Assembly (NCBI GenBank): GCA_023614405.1
Contig: CM042685.1
Coordinates: forward strand, 83,256,684 to 83,320,683
Direction of reading: 5' to 3'
Length of the DNA: 64,000 bases
DNA from: Avena insularis
Taxonomy: Eukaryota > Streptophyta > Magnoliopsida > Poales > Poaceae
In this document: positions 21,901-32,754 of the stretch, one piece after another
Layout of the letters: the number at the start of each line of letters is the position of its first letter
Position numbering within the stretch: position 1 is the first letter of the stretch
Position numbers and translations under genes: made by a program
Notes under the pieces: model-generated
The model's database searches: none
What the model was told of the DNA's origin: nothing
What the model saw: only the letters and a program-made list of their open reading frames with translations

Positions 21901-24134
21901 TGGGTTGTGTTTAGTTGGTTCCCGTAGTGTACACCTCTCTCCACTTATCCAGATCAGCATGGGACCCACAGCTTATCCATGTGAGCCAGCCCCGTCCCTG
22001 CGCTCATGTCGTTGCCTCCCCTTTCTTCTTCATCTCCGGAGACGGCGACCCTTTGTTGAGCTTCACTTCTACCTCCTGTTTGTCCTGGCCGCAGTATGGT
22101 GCCATCGTGTTGACCTCTATGAAGGATGACAATGGCAACCATGCGCAGAGAAGGTTAGATCTCTCACCAAAATGCACCAAAATCTCGCACCAAAATGGCA
22201 ACTGGGGCACTTGCTATGGAGAATGCGGCCGGTGAGCCATTCCGATGATTTAATTGGTTTATCGAGTTAATGTCTGCAATCAAGTGAAAGAGTATTTATA
22301 ATTAAAAATTAGGGACATGGATGTATAATAAATAATATAATGGCAGAACTCTTGAGCACTTTCAAATTAAAAAATTATACAACTCTTAATGTACAAGAGT
22401 GTTTATAAATGACACAACTCTTGAATACTTTCAAATTAAAAAAAGTATACAACTCTTAATGTAAAAGAGTGTTTATAATTGGCACCACTCTTGTACACTT
22501 TCAAATTAAAAAAATATACAACTCTTAATGTAAAAGAGTGTTTATAATTGACACAACTCTTGAACACTTTCAAATTAAAAAAATCATACACTCTTAATGT
22601 AAAAGAGCGTTTATAATTGACACAACTCTTGAACATTTTAAAAATTGAAAAAATTATACAACACTTAATGTAAAAGAGTGTTTATAATTGACACAACTCT
22701 TGAACACTTTCAAATTAAAAACATTATACAACTCTTAATGTAAAAGAGTGTTTACCATTTTTAGAGCGTGAAAAATGATCCCTAAACTTGCGTATATGGA
22801 AATTATAAACCTTTGAACACTGTGAAATTGCACTTAATACGTGATAATGATGTGCTAAGAAAATATTGAGAAATTATCATTTTCATAGAATGTAATGCAT
22901 AAACTTGCATATGGAAAAAATTATACACCTTTGAACTCTTTGAAACCGCACTTAGGACATGATAATGTTGTGCTAATAAAATCCTAATCATTTGTGCTAA
23001 TGTTGATTTATCATTTTCATGGAGCAAAACATAATGCAAAAATTATACACCTTTGAACAATATCCATTCAAATTATATTCAAAATCATTTGTTTATGGAG
23101 TTAAAGCATCGGTGGAAAACTCATTATTTTGCATGGATAGAGGGTGCCCCTGACAGATACAGGGGTTATCTTGTCCGCTATATCACAGAGGATCAACGGT
23201 TGGTGGGTATGATCCACGTGACAACTGTCTCGACCAATCAGAGCGTAGTAGCCAAGATGAGCACATGTGTGAGAGTTTGTAACTAAGAGAGAGAGAGGGG
23301 AAAACTGAGTAGAACTTAAAAACCAAGGGCAAAACTGAGTAGAACTTAAAAACCAATGGCAAAATTAACAAGGTGGTTCAAATATAAAACAGAAAGAGAT
23401 TTAAAAAATGGAAAATGCTTCTTTTATACAATAAAATACATATTGGCAGACATCAAACTATTTGCAATTCAAATATATATCAGTTTGACAATTATTGCCT
23501 CATTTAGACAAATTATGTTTTAGGGAGGGATGTTTTGGGAAGAAGCTTGAGTAGAAAGCCATGAACCTTCATAGGTAGTAGGTGATTTGAGAAGTCGTGA
23601 TTTAGGTTAAAACTTGATTTATATACATTTTTTATGGTGGCAGGTCATATAATAAGACTCCATGGGTAGATGCCACTATGTTTTGATCTTTTTGAATTTT
23701 TTGTGCATAAAGTGACTCAATTAGCTAGCTAAAACCCATTCGTTGACTCTGTTGACCAGCCCCCGGAGGGTAAAAGTGAGTATATTGCACACGACATTGT
23801 TAGTACTGAAGGGCAAAACTGAGTACAACCAAACTGCCAGTGCTACACTCGAGGGTATAACTAAGCACAACTAAGTGGCCAAGGTTAGACACGAGGGGGA
23901 AAATGTGATGCACGGTATGCGTGTCGCGGTGCACGGGGTGGTAGCGGACACGTGTGGTCGTGCATGATGTAGTAGCGTACGCAGTTACACGGTGCACGGT
24001 GGTGCAACGAAACGTCTTCTCCCTTCAACTTTATAGAGGACTCCTCACTCTCACTCATCACTCACCCGCTCACTCACTCACGCAACCATCTCCACTGTCC
24101 CATCACCTTCTACAAACCCCAAGAAACCCCAACC
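21901..24134. other. Left arm of the Mutator-like element (non-coding)
   Basis: It holds a six-unit 69-71 bp tandem array (22345-22754), two diverged copies of a roughly 120-bp unit (about 22783-23050), and several copies of a motif that reads as the reverse complement of the terminal repeat (GGGCAAAACTGAGTA at about 23298, 23327 and 23809). At the end comes a promoter-like stretch before the captured gene, with TTTATAG near 24030 and a CT-rich leader. The short reading frames here lack recognisable motifs. Confidence 0.6.
22345..22754. repeat. Six-copy tandem repeat, 69-71 bp unit
   Basis: Units start near 22345, 22414, 22484, 22553, 22622 and 22693. Each reads ACAACTCTTGAACACTTTCA, then an A-rich run, then AACTCTTAATGTAAAAGAGT and GTTTATAATTGAC. 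ACTCTT and AAGAGT inside each unit can form a small hairpin. Units differ by a few bases and by the length of the A run. Confidence 0.9.
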
Positions 24135-24421
24135 ATGCCGGCGATGGAGAAGAATGGCGTGGTGGCCATTGTCACCTCCAAGGCGGCCGAGGAGGAGGCT
24201 CCTATCCCCGTATAGGCCCAATCGAGGCATTGAAGGCAGCGGCCATCCCCGTCTAGACCCCCGTCCCTGCTTCCACCGGCCGCCAATGAGGAGGCCCCCA
24301 ACTCCGTACAGGCCCCATCATTCTCCTTCAGGTCCCGCACGGCTAGGACCCCTACGGGGACAACGATTACATCAGGCCGGAAACCCCCTTTGACACCAGC
24401 TTAGCAAACCCATGGTCGGAG
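24135..24421 (+). pseudogene. Captured gene fragment, exon 1
   Basis: ATG at 24135 opens MPAMEKNGVVAIVTSKAAEE. Further pieces appear in shifting frames (PIEALKAAAIPV, NEEAPNSVQAPSFSFRSRT) and the exon ends DPYGDNDYIRPETPFDTSLA then NPWSE. The 3' boundary is GAG|GTAACT. The GT donor was cut by insertion of Gypsy element A, so GAGG is present at 24419-24422 and again at 61475-61478. Internal stops and frameshifts make it a pseudogene. A TATA-like TTTATAG about 100 bases upstream and a CT-rich leader suggest that the source promoter region was carried along. Exon 2 at 61881 shows the relation to zf-XS proteins. Confidence 0.65.
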
Positions 24422-24422
24422 G
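24418..24422. other. Target-site duplication GGAGG (left) of Gypsy element A
   Basis: GGAGG here and at 61474-61478 bracket TGTAACATCCC...GTCTTACA exactly. Confidence 0.95.
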
Positions 24423-27400
24423 TGTAACATCCCAAAATTCATGAATTACAAAAGCATGCATTGCATTCATGTATTCATAGCATTTTTGACTTACACAAAA
24501 AATTTCAAATCAAAACTCCCAATAAAATCATTATTATGCCCATTTTATTGAATCATATGTGGCATGGTTTTATTTTATTTCAAAGCTCCAAAGTGTTTTT
24601 GACGGAACAAGGGTATTTGTCACACTTTAGAGTACAATGTTCACTGTATAAAAATTTAGAGAAGGTTTGAAATCGAACTTGTTTAAATTAGGGTTTGAAA
24701 ATCAATTCTGGAAAATCAAATAGAAAAAGAAAAGGAGAAAGAAAAAGAAAAACACTGCGCTACCTATTCGGCCTAGTGCCAGAAACGGCCCAGCAGCCTA
24801 CCCGGGGCATCCCCCTCCCCCTCTCTCTCACGCGCACTAGCCGTACCCCGTTGTCACTGCCCAGTGGCCCCGCGCCAGCTCAGCACCTTCTTCCCCAAAT
24901 CCTGCGCCAGACCCCGTCGCCACTGCCGTTCACTGCCATTGATGTCGCGGCTTAATTTCCATTGATACGGCGAGTAATTATCGTGCCTTCCTCGGCCTAC
25001 TTAATCCCCACACCACCACGGCCATTTCCCCCCAAACAATTTCACTCAATCACCGCCAGGCTGCTCGCAAATCGACCTACACCGCCGTTGCCTGACGAAC
25101 TACAGTGAGGTATTCCGGTGAGCCTCGAGCGCCCCCTTGGCTCTCGTTCATTCGATGTTTTTCCTCTGCCCTTTGCGCATCTTATGACACCACTGGTTCG
25201 TCCAGTACTGGCCTTGGTCATCGGATTCGTCAAACACCGTGAGCACACAACACAGCCTTCGTCTCCGACGAGAAATTCTGGTAAGACGCGATGGCCCCTT
25301 GGCCTCTGAATCAAATGATTGTGTTCGCCTGAACCTTGCGCATGCCCTGATGCCTCTGGTTTGTGCTAGGGTGAACAAGAGCGTCGCCTTCGTCTCTGCC
25401 AACCCGTGCCCGATGCTACCAGCAACTCCGACGAGCTCCAGCCGCAGCAGCAGCACGGCCCTGCCCAAGCCGAAGCCACGTTGAGCTTCCTCGCGACCTT
25501 GCAACGCTGGTAAGCCACCACACAGCCCTATCCCCCTCTGTAATCGCCGGAGGAGCACCACCAGTAGCGTCGCCAGGTTTTGGTTGCATGCGTCGTAGCC
25601 TTTAGATCTAGATCTAGTGGATCTGATTAGACCACTTAACGAAGGGGTACGCACAGATCTGGACCATGCGATTTCATTTTAATCCTGTGGCTCTCGTTGA
25701 TCGATCCAACCGAACCTGTACGGGCCAGTCAGACACAGCCACGTGTCTGTGAATTTGTTTTAAAATCTGTTTTTATATCTATTAGAGATTCAAACTTGTA
25801 AAATTCATATCTTGATTTCTGTTTATCCAAAAAATGCAAATAAGATATCATTGGATTCAGAAAAATGAGCCCTACACTACTGTGGGCTTGAATTTGTAAT
25901 TTGCTTCTATCAAAGTAGGTTTATTTGCAGAATCTAATATAGGCTTATTTTGGCTATATAAATTATTTAGAAAATGATTTTAAAGAAAATTTAAGTTTAT
26001 TTAGACTATAAATAGTTGGTTTTGTGTTCAATGCTGTTTGACTTGACTTGTTTCATATAGAAAAATCATTTCATTGCATTTGCATGCATTCATATATTTT
26101 TGCTTGATTATTTGAATGTAAATTTGGTGCTATCATTTTATATGTAGATTTTGGTACTAGTGGTGATTGTGAGTGTGAGGATTGATGCTACTCTCCCAAC
26201 TAATAAGGCAAGTGGTGCTTCATGTATTTTGTCCTATTATTTTAACGATGCATTAGTGATATTTTGAATAGGGCTTGCATGGAATTTTTGCTAAGTATAA
26301 ATATATGCTATGCCATGGGAAATCCTAGTACTTGTAGTCTTGGTAGAATTATATCTAATTTAAGATACTTGATATGTTATCATGCTTAGCCTAGCTAGTA
26401 ATAAACAAGGGTGGATTATATACATGGTATGGATATTTTGCTAAGTCTTTGACTTGTGTTTTACTTAATAAAACAACTAAGTGAATGAATCACCTGGGTG
26501 GAATGGTAAGATGATTTGTGTTGAGTGGTTACACAAGGAACATGTATATGGTCTACCTTGTGTATCACACTTGTGGAAAGCCACCCAGGAACACAGGGAT
26601 TTGAGATACTTAGTGTTTAGAAGCTTCTAGTGCAACCACATGGCATATGGGCTGTGCCTTGATCATATAGGTTGCAATAACTTAGCCAGATGGACAGTTG
26701 GTGGTAGGGTGATAGGATGGAACGCGTCCATGGTGGTATAAGGGAAGGCTTCTGAAAGGTCTTGTCTTGATGCATGTCGAGTCTTGTGGGGAAAGTGCAC
26801 CACCTCTCGAGAGGGTAAAACCTAAGTACTTAGCCATGTCCCCGGCAACGGACAATTTGAGCATCAAGACATTAAATCTATCAAGGATCTCCTCATCTCA
26901 ATTTCTAAGTTAAAACTTGTGGTTGAACAAGGGTAAAGGTTCACCAATGTCTATTGGTGGTTCCTTGGGAGTTTTTGTCAAACAAAAACTTATTGTTTTT
27001 TCAATTGATAGGTAAAACCTATTTTGAGCAAAGCAAGCCTAAGCTACACTTAGCAAAATTCATATAGATGTTTGATACTACTGTTCTACTATGGTATCAC
27101 TTGCCAATACAATTCCAAATGTATTGATCCGCTGTGGCTATAACTTATGATGTTGCAGGTTACTCTGCTGATGATTAGGGTTATGAGTCTACACTCAACA
27201 TGCTTTCTTGTGGCACATGAAGATGAAGACTTATTTTATTTACTTATGTTATGAACACTTGTACTAGCCTTTGTCTATTGAGTTGTAAAAGACTATGTTA
27301 TCTCTAGAATGACGATGTAATAATTACCTTTGTATCTGTGTACTTCATCTTAAAATGTGGATGCTATCATTTGATCCAGGGACTAGCATTGAAATCACAG

Positions 27401-27432
27401 GGACCTTTACCTTATAAAGGTGGGGTCTTACA
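24423..27432 (+). repeat. 5' LTR of Gypsy element A
   Basis: 3010 bp, TGTAACATCCC...GGGTCTTACA. It holds a GC-rich block (about 24760-25560) and, near its 3' part, a palindrome plus stem-loop (26822-26854). The reading frames seen in it (for example at 25148-25654) recur in the 3' LTR at 59169-59699 and are incidental. Confidence 0.93.
26822..26854 (+). promoter_or_regulatory. Palindrome plus stem-loop motif, LTR A
   Basis: Palindrome CTAAGTACTTAG (26822-26833), then GCCA, TGTCC (26837-26841), 8-base loop CCGGCAAC, GGACA (26850-26854). It is repeated in the 3' LTR at 60866-60898. It has the same layout as in LTRs C and B. Confidence 0.6.
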
Positions 27433-27589
27433 GATGGTATCAGAGAACTGTGTTGCCTGTAGGATTATGACCCTAGGTTGGATTAGACTAAGGAAACCAG
27501 TAAGGAAAATGCAACTCCTTGCAAAATCCACACTTGTATTTTCCTTCTCGTAAACCTTTTCTAATCTTCTTTCTCATCTCAATTTGTAG
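27433..27589 (+). other. Primer-binding site and leader of element A
   Basis: TGGTATCAGAG at 27435-27445, two bases after the LTR, is the initiator-methionine-tRNA type site. The short leader then ends at the ATG at 27590. Confidence 0.85.
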
Positions 27590-28045
27590 ATGGCCGCCAT
27601 CAACGAAGCCGTCAAGAAGGGACCACTCATGACCATGACTTTAGAATATGAGATGGAGTTTCCCAAAGCACTCAAAACCCTTATGGTTAGCTTGGGGATA
27701 CATGGTGAGGCCGTGTACAAGGGATTTCCAGTACTGGATGAAGGATAAGAATATTGGTGGGTGCAACTTCACTTGTACAAAAATAAGGGAGACAACCACA
27801 AAGAGTCGGGATTCTATATGGGCACCAACTCAGAAATGTATACAACATTCTTCGGCTCTGCAAGAAATGCAGCTTGGAATGCTATCAAGGAGCTTGGTGA
27901 AAGACTCAAGTATATAATGCTCAACAACCAAAATGACCTTAAGGAGGAGAAGAAGTATACCCAAGACATAGCGACCGCCATAAAACGAATAAGGGAAGAT
28001 ATCATAGACTTAGCATATGAGTGGTTACACAAGGCCCATGTTTGA
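27590..28045 (+). pseudogene. Pre-gag reading frame 1 of element A (function unknown)
   Basis: 151 codons from ATG (MAAINEAVKKGPLMTMTLEY) with one in-frame TAA at codon 53 (27746-27748), ending at 28045. It is not gag or pol: no zinc knuckle and no enzyme motif. The first half has EFPKALKTLMVSLGIHG and, after the stop, EYWWVQLHLYKN. The C-terminal half is charged and probably helical (LKEEKKYTQDIATAIKRIRE). It lies between primer site and gag, where plant LTR elements sometimes carry additional frames. I do not recognise a named family. The single stop over 150 codons suggests that the frame was maintained until recently on the element's time scale. Confidence 0.6.
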
Positions 28046-28178
28046 ACCTTAATTTTTGTGGTAGACTTTGTATGCCATGACTTGTATGTTTTATGGGTCA
28101 TGTATGCTTTTGCTTTTATTTTACGGTCTTGTTTTTATCTTAGTTGTGTTGTTCTAATATTTATCTATCTTACATTAG

Positions 28179-28925
28179 ATGCCTAGTTTTGTGATCAGCA
28201 CTGCCGAGGAGTTCAATGGAACTCGTTTTGGTTCATGCATCATGTAGTTTACTAGTGTGCTCAACCTCCCACTTCCTAGTATCAAGGCACTCCAGCTTAC
28301 CAAGTTCGAGAGGAAGGATCTTTGGGGATTTAGAGTCACACAGCCTGGATGCCAGGCGGAGACACTCACGGAGGAGATTTGCTTCAAGCTGATGCATAAT
28401 GACAAGGAGAAGGGTCTAGATGTAGTCATGCAGGAGCTACTCGGACACCTCTGCGGACGCCGCTCCATCGAGCTTAGAGGCCTCTAATTCCACCAGTTCG
28501 GGAGACTTGACGAGGAGGGAGATGCATTGGTGTATGAGGGCGCTACTAGAGAGACGATAGAGCCAGTTCGTCTGTATCTCCAGGACCTCGAGGGTCTTAT
28601 TAGACACCTCGACACAGATAGTGTCAAAGTCATTCTTAGCAATGACGAGCTTCAGGTTCAGTTGAGGGAGAAGGACAAGCTCTTTGCGGAGCAAGACGAG
28701 ATCGTCAAGGATATGGAGGCCCGATTCGAGAGCCAAAACAAGAAGTTCAAGAATCAGGAGAAGAGGGTCCAAGACAAAAACAAGAAGATCAAGGACATGA
28801 AGGCTGAGATAGAGGCCAAGGACTTCGAGCTCGAGACCCAGCAGGGAGTGATTGAGAGGCTGCGCTCACAGAAGAGAGCTCTCCGTGCGAAGGTCGAGGC
28901 CTGGACCACTAGTGTAGAGGATTAG
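28179..28925 (+). pseudogene. Pre-gag reading frame 2 of element A, coiled-coil type
   Basis: 248 codons from ATG (MPSFVISTAEEFNGTRFGSC) with two stops, TAG 28245 and TAA 28485, in one frame. The N-terminal part contains TLTEEICFKLMHNDKEKGLD and MQELLGHLCGRRSIELRGL. The C-terminal part, from about codon 125 to the end, is a long charged stretch with heptad-like spacing (LQVQLREKDKLFAEQDEIVK, then repeated KNKKIKDMKAEIEAKD type) that is very probably a coiled coil. The N-terminal part resembles a frame at the same place in element B (54203-54802): TLEGIRFILRENKW...MQEDLARLCG. Function unknown; it may act in particle assembly or RNA binding, but that is inference. Confidence 0.65.
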
Positions 28926-29220
28926 AAGGCCGCCATGGAGACAGCAGGTCTTGCCCTTGTTGACATGGAGGTCTACATGGAGTAGTGTAGACTACTCGGC
29001 TACCTTTTATCTATCATACTTGATTATTGAGTCGCAATGACCATCTAACATGTGGATGGCTTGCTATGGTGTGTTTATTTTTTTCCAAAACTTGTTGTTT
29101 ACATTGTTCAAACTCTATGTTATTTTGAGCTTGGTTATTGTGATTGTTGTTATGTGATGTATTGTGCATGTTAAGCATCTATGGGTTATATCTCTTTCCT
29201 TATCCTTATTGAAACCACAG
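28926..29220 (+). other. Spacer between the pre-gag frames and gag of element A
   Basis: About 295 bases without a credible frame. AT-rich, ending in a pyrimidine-rich stretch with CCACAG just before the gag ATG at 29221. The latter resembles a splice acceptor, which could matter if gag were made from a spliced RNA; this is speculative. Confidence 0.4.
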
Positions 29221-30237
29221 ATGCCTCCCCGTCGTGCCAATTCCAACCAAAACAACAACAACAACGTCAACCCTGAGATGCAGCAGTTGATGACAACTCA
29301 AGCTCAGCTGATGCAGATGATGACCCAGTTCATGGCCAATCAAAATCATAATTAAAATAACAACAACAATAACAACAACAACAACAACAACAATCCAAAC
29401 AACCCACCAGCCTTTAACATGCTTACATGGTTTTTGAGGTTGAGGCCAGCAAAGCTCTTGGGAACCACTGATCCAATGATATCCAATGACTGGTTACGTT
29501 CCGTGAATAAGGACTTAGTCACTGTTGGTTGCACCGACGAGGAAAAAGTCAGGTTCGCAGCACATCTGCTTGAAGGACCAGCAGCAACATGGTGGGACAA
29601 CTTCCAGATCACCACTCCCCTTGAGGATGTGACTTGGGCCATTTTTGAGGATGGATTCCGTACTGCCCACATCTCATCAGGAGTGATGAACTTGAAGAAG
29701 GAGTTCCACAATCTAAAGCAGCTTTACCGCAGTGTGGCTAAATACATTGAAGAGTTCAACAATCTAGCACGCTATGCGCCAGATGAGGTTGATACTGATG
29801 CCAAGAGGAAGGAGAAATTCCTCGATGGTTTGAATGATGAATTGAACCTGCAACTATCTGTTCCCTATGTCGCAACATATCAATAACTTTGTGACAAGGC
29901 CACCATCTTGGAAAGTAAGATGAAACAGGTTGAGATCAGGAAGAGGAAGCATAACTTTGATAAGCACAGCTCGGGATCGTCTCACAAGCGTTCTCATGGT
30001 GATGATAGTGGAGGTTCTGGGTTCCACAAACATGGAAAGCATAACAGCCACCATAATAGTAACCTTCACCATGACAACAAGCATCACCGCAGCCATGACA
30101 ATGACAAGTATAAGAACCACAAAAGTGGACACAAGAGCCACCACAATGGGAATGGCAATTGGAGTCAGCCTGCTAAAAGATATATCAGTCAGGTTGAGTG
30201 CTTCAAATGCAAGAAAACTAGGCAAATGAATGCCTAG
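29221..30237 (+). pseudogene. gag: Gag of element A
   Basis: ATG at 29221 (MPPRRANSNQNNNNN), a Gln/Asn-rich N-terminus encoded partly by an AAC microsatellite, then the Gypsy gag domain with WLRSVNKDLVTVGCTDEEKV, WWDNFQ, VMNLKKEFHNLKQ and the DEVDTDAKRKEKFLDGLNDE segment. A His/Lys/Ser-rich basic region and the beginning of a zinc knuckle follow (CFKCKKTRQMNA), where the His and last Cys are lost through a deletion. In-frame stops lie at 29353-29355 (in the Asn run) and 29884-29886, so it is not translatable. Its role would be capsid/nucleocapsid formation. Confidence 0.85.
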
Positions 30238-30287
30238 AAAAGAAAGTTGAAGGATCCAACAAACCCAACCCTTTCCATAAGGGACAA

Positions 30288-30617
30288 TTGAACCACATCA
30301 ATGTGGAAGAAATATATGAAGAGTCTGATGCTGCGGCTGGTAAGTTCAAACTCAATTCTTTTCCAGCACTAGTTCTTTTTTATACTAGCGCATCGCATTC
30401 ATTCATATCAAGAGCATTTGTTGATAAAAATGGACTTCCAACAAAAACTATTGGGTGTCCTATAAAAGTAAGCTCTCCCGATGGAGAGATGATAGTGAAC
30501 TTTGGATGTCATGATCTAGTGATAGAATTTGGAAAGTATAAGTTTCCAGTTAGTTTGATAATCCTAGATTCCCAAGGATTGGATGTTATTCTGGGCATGG
30601 ATTGGATGACCAAGTAA
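30288..30617 (+). pseudogene. pol: Protease of element A
   Basis: A retropepsin-type domain: LVLFYTSASHSFISRAFVDK followed by the closing VILGMDWMTK. The active site, normally FDTGASHSF in these elements, reads FYTSASHSF, so the catalytic Asp is lost. An in-frame TAA at 30615-30617 follows DWMTK, after which the linker (EGVLDCSNRTVTL, VKDCPDVFLEELLGMPPDR) continues in the same frame to a TAG near 30918. Confidence 0.82.
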
Positions 30618-31522
30618 GAAGGAGTACTAGATTGTTCCAATCGTACTGTCACACTCACAACCCCGTATAAGAAACGAATTAGGTTCAAGTCTAACTTCGA
30701 ATCTAAAGGGAGTAAGTTAAATTATCTTAAGGGGGGTAGCATAGATAGTGTGCTAATCGTGAAGGATTGTCCGGATGTGTTTTTGGAAGAATTACTGGGA
30801 ATGCCACCAGATAGAGATGTGGAATTTCTGATTGACTTGTTACCAGGATCTGGACCAATAGCAAAGAGACCCTACAAGATGTCAGTTGATGAGCTGAAAG
30901 AACTCAACAAAATAGCCTAGAGAATAGTTGCAGAAAGGATTTATTCAACTAAGTTCTTCATCTTGGGGTGCACCAGTTCTAATTGTTGAGAAGAAGGATA
31001 GAAGCCAAAGGTTATGCATAGATTACCGTTCGCTCAATGAGGTGACTATAAAGAACAAGTATCCCTTACCTAGAATCAATGATCTATTTGATCAGCTAGA
31101 AGGAGCCCGTGTGTTCTCAAAGATTGATCTCCGATCAGGCTACTTTCAGTTAAAGATTAGAGATCAAGACATACCTAAGACTTCTTTCACCACTAGGTAT
31201 GGATTGTATGAGTACACCGTGATGCCATTTGGTTTGACAAATGCACCAGCCTATTTCATGAACATGATGAACAAATTGTTCATGGAGTTTCTTGACAAGT
31301 TTGTTGTTGTATTCATAGACGACATTTTGATCTATTACAAGAGGAAAGAAGAGCATGAAGAACATTTACGCTTGATACTTGAGAAGCTCAGGGAGCACAA
31401 GCTGTATGACAAGTTCAGCAAGTGTGAATTCTGGTTGAGTGAAGTGGGATTTCTCGGACATATTGTGTGAGGAGATGGTATAGCTGTCGATCCCACAAAG
31501 GTGTCAGCTGTAACTGAGTGGG
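30618..31522 (+). pseudogene. pol: Reverse transcriptase of element A
   Basis: The linker to RT runs in frame to about 30918, then shifts. From 30928 the RT reads [60 protein letters not shown] and [13 protein letters not shown], with catalytic box [12 protein letters not shown] (FIDD intact) and [14 protein letters not shown] at 31468-31470 replaces a coding triplet before GDGIAVDPTKVSAVTEW, where the solo LTR is inserted (duplication GTGGG at 31518-31522). RT continues into RNase H at 43054. Confidence 0.88.
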
Positions 31523-32746
31523 TGTAACATCCCAAAAATATGAAACAATGATCATCAAACTTTAATCACTAAAATTAAGCTTAACAAAAAAAACTTTGAT
31601 TAAATAAAGACCAAATGAATGCATGTGTGTATGTGATGATTTGATAAATGCATGAATGGACTTGTGTGATTCAACTAAATAGTAAGGAAAGGTTAAAAGA
31701 TGAATATAACATCATCTAAAACATTTCCAAGAAGAAACAAATCAAGATAAAATCACAAACAATCCAAATAAAGCAAATGGTCATTTTTGCCAATCTTGCT
31801 CACTAGGTCAATTTGAGTGTTTCTAGTCCAAGATTTCAAATAGAAACTTTTCCAATTCTTTTCACCCCTTGTAGAAACATTTAGCAACCCCATTCAAATG
31901 ACAATTCAAAATTGAATCTTTAACATATGTGAAGATCACACCTTTTCAAAACCCAACCAAACCAGTGCGCCTTGACCAATCCAACTAACCAGATACTCCC
32001 TAGTATGTGCCTAGCAAACCCTCCAAGTTTCATTCCAAAATTCAAATTTGAATTTCTTTCGGCCATTTCATCAAACACCTTGTCAACAGCAAACAAACAA
32101 ACACAAAACACTATAGTGAGCAGTGATCAGTGCCTAACTTTCTCCCTCTATACCTCACTCTACACTCTCAGTAGATGATCAAAGTAATCTAACTAGCTTT
32201 AGCACCACTGTGAGCAAGCCTAGACATTAATGGTGAGCATGCCGAGAGCACTATTGTCATACCCATGCCGCCAGCGAGCTAGAGGAAGAATTAGCCTCGC
32301 CAACCTTGTTTGGGACACGCAGCACCGTCCACCGCCACTCCCTGTCCAACCCCCGAGCGCAGCCAGCCACTGGACTACCCGCCAAGCACACGCCCAGTCC
32401 CTCTTCGTGCGAGCCGAGAGCGCGCCAGTGCGCCGTTAGGGACACCAGCCCATAGACCACGCGCCGCCCTCGCCGCTTGCAGACATGATTGCTAGCACCC
32501 CAGCACCCCGCCAGACAACCTCGTTCTCCACTGCGCGGCCCATGCACGATGTGCGCCATTAAAATTGCCGTCGGACACGCCTAGAGCACCGTGACATTCC
32601 GACCATGTCGCACCGCCCCACGCCTCGTCACAATGCCGTTGTCGCTAGGGAGCACATCACCGCCCCTATCGTCGCTCATGCCATTAGCACTCTGTGCCGT
32701 CGACACCGACAAGCTCCACCCGCGCCATTCGGTCCCCTTCAGCCGC

Positions 32747-32754
32747 TATAAAAG
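32747..32754 (+). promoter_or_regulatory. TATA box in the B-family solo LTR
   Basis: TATAAAAG in GCCGCTATAAAAGGAGGCC, followed by a CT-rich leader. The complete B element has TATAAATAG at the equivalent place in its 5' LTR (complement of 57756-57764). This sets the likely start of R downstream. Confidence 0.7.

Noticed and set aside
25148..25654. 168-codon minus-strand frame in LTR A, with a partner at 59169-59699
   Set aside because: Both copies are LTR sequence. The frames differ in length and carry indels between copies, and no motif is present.
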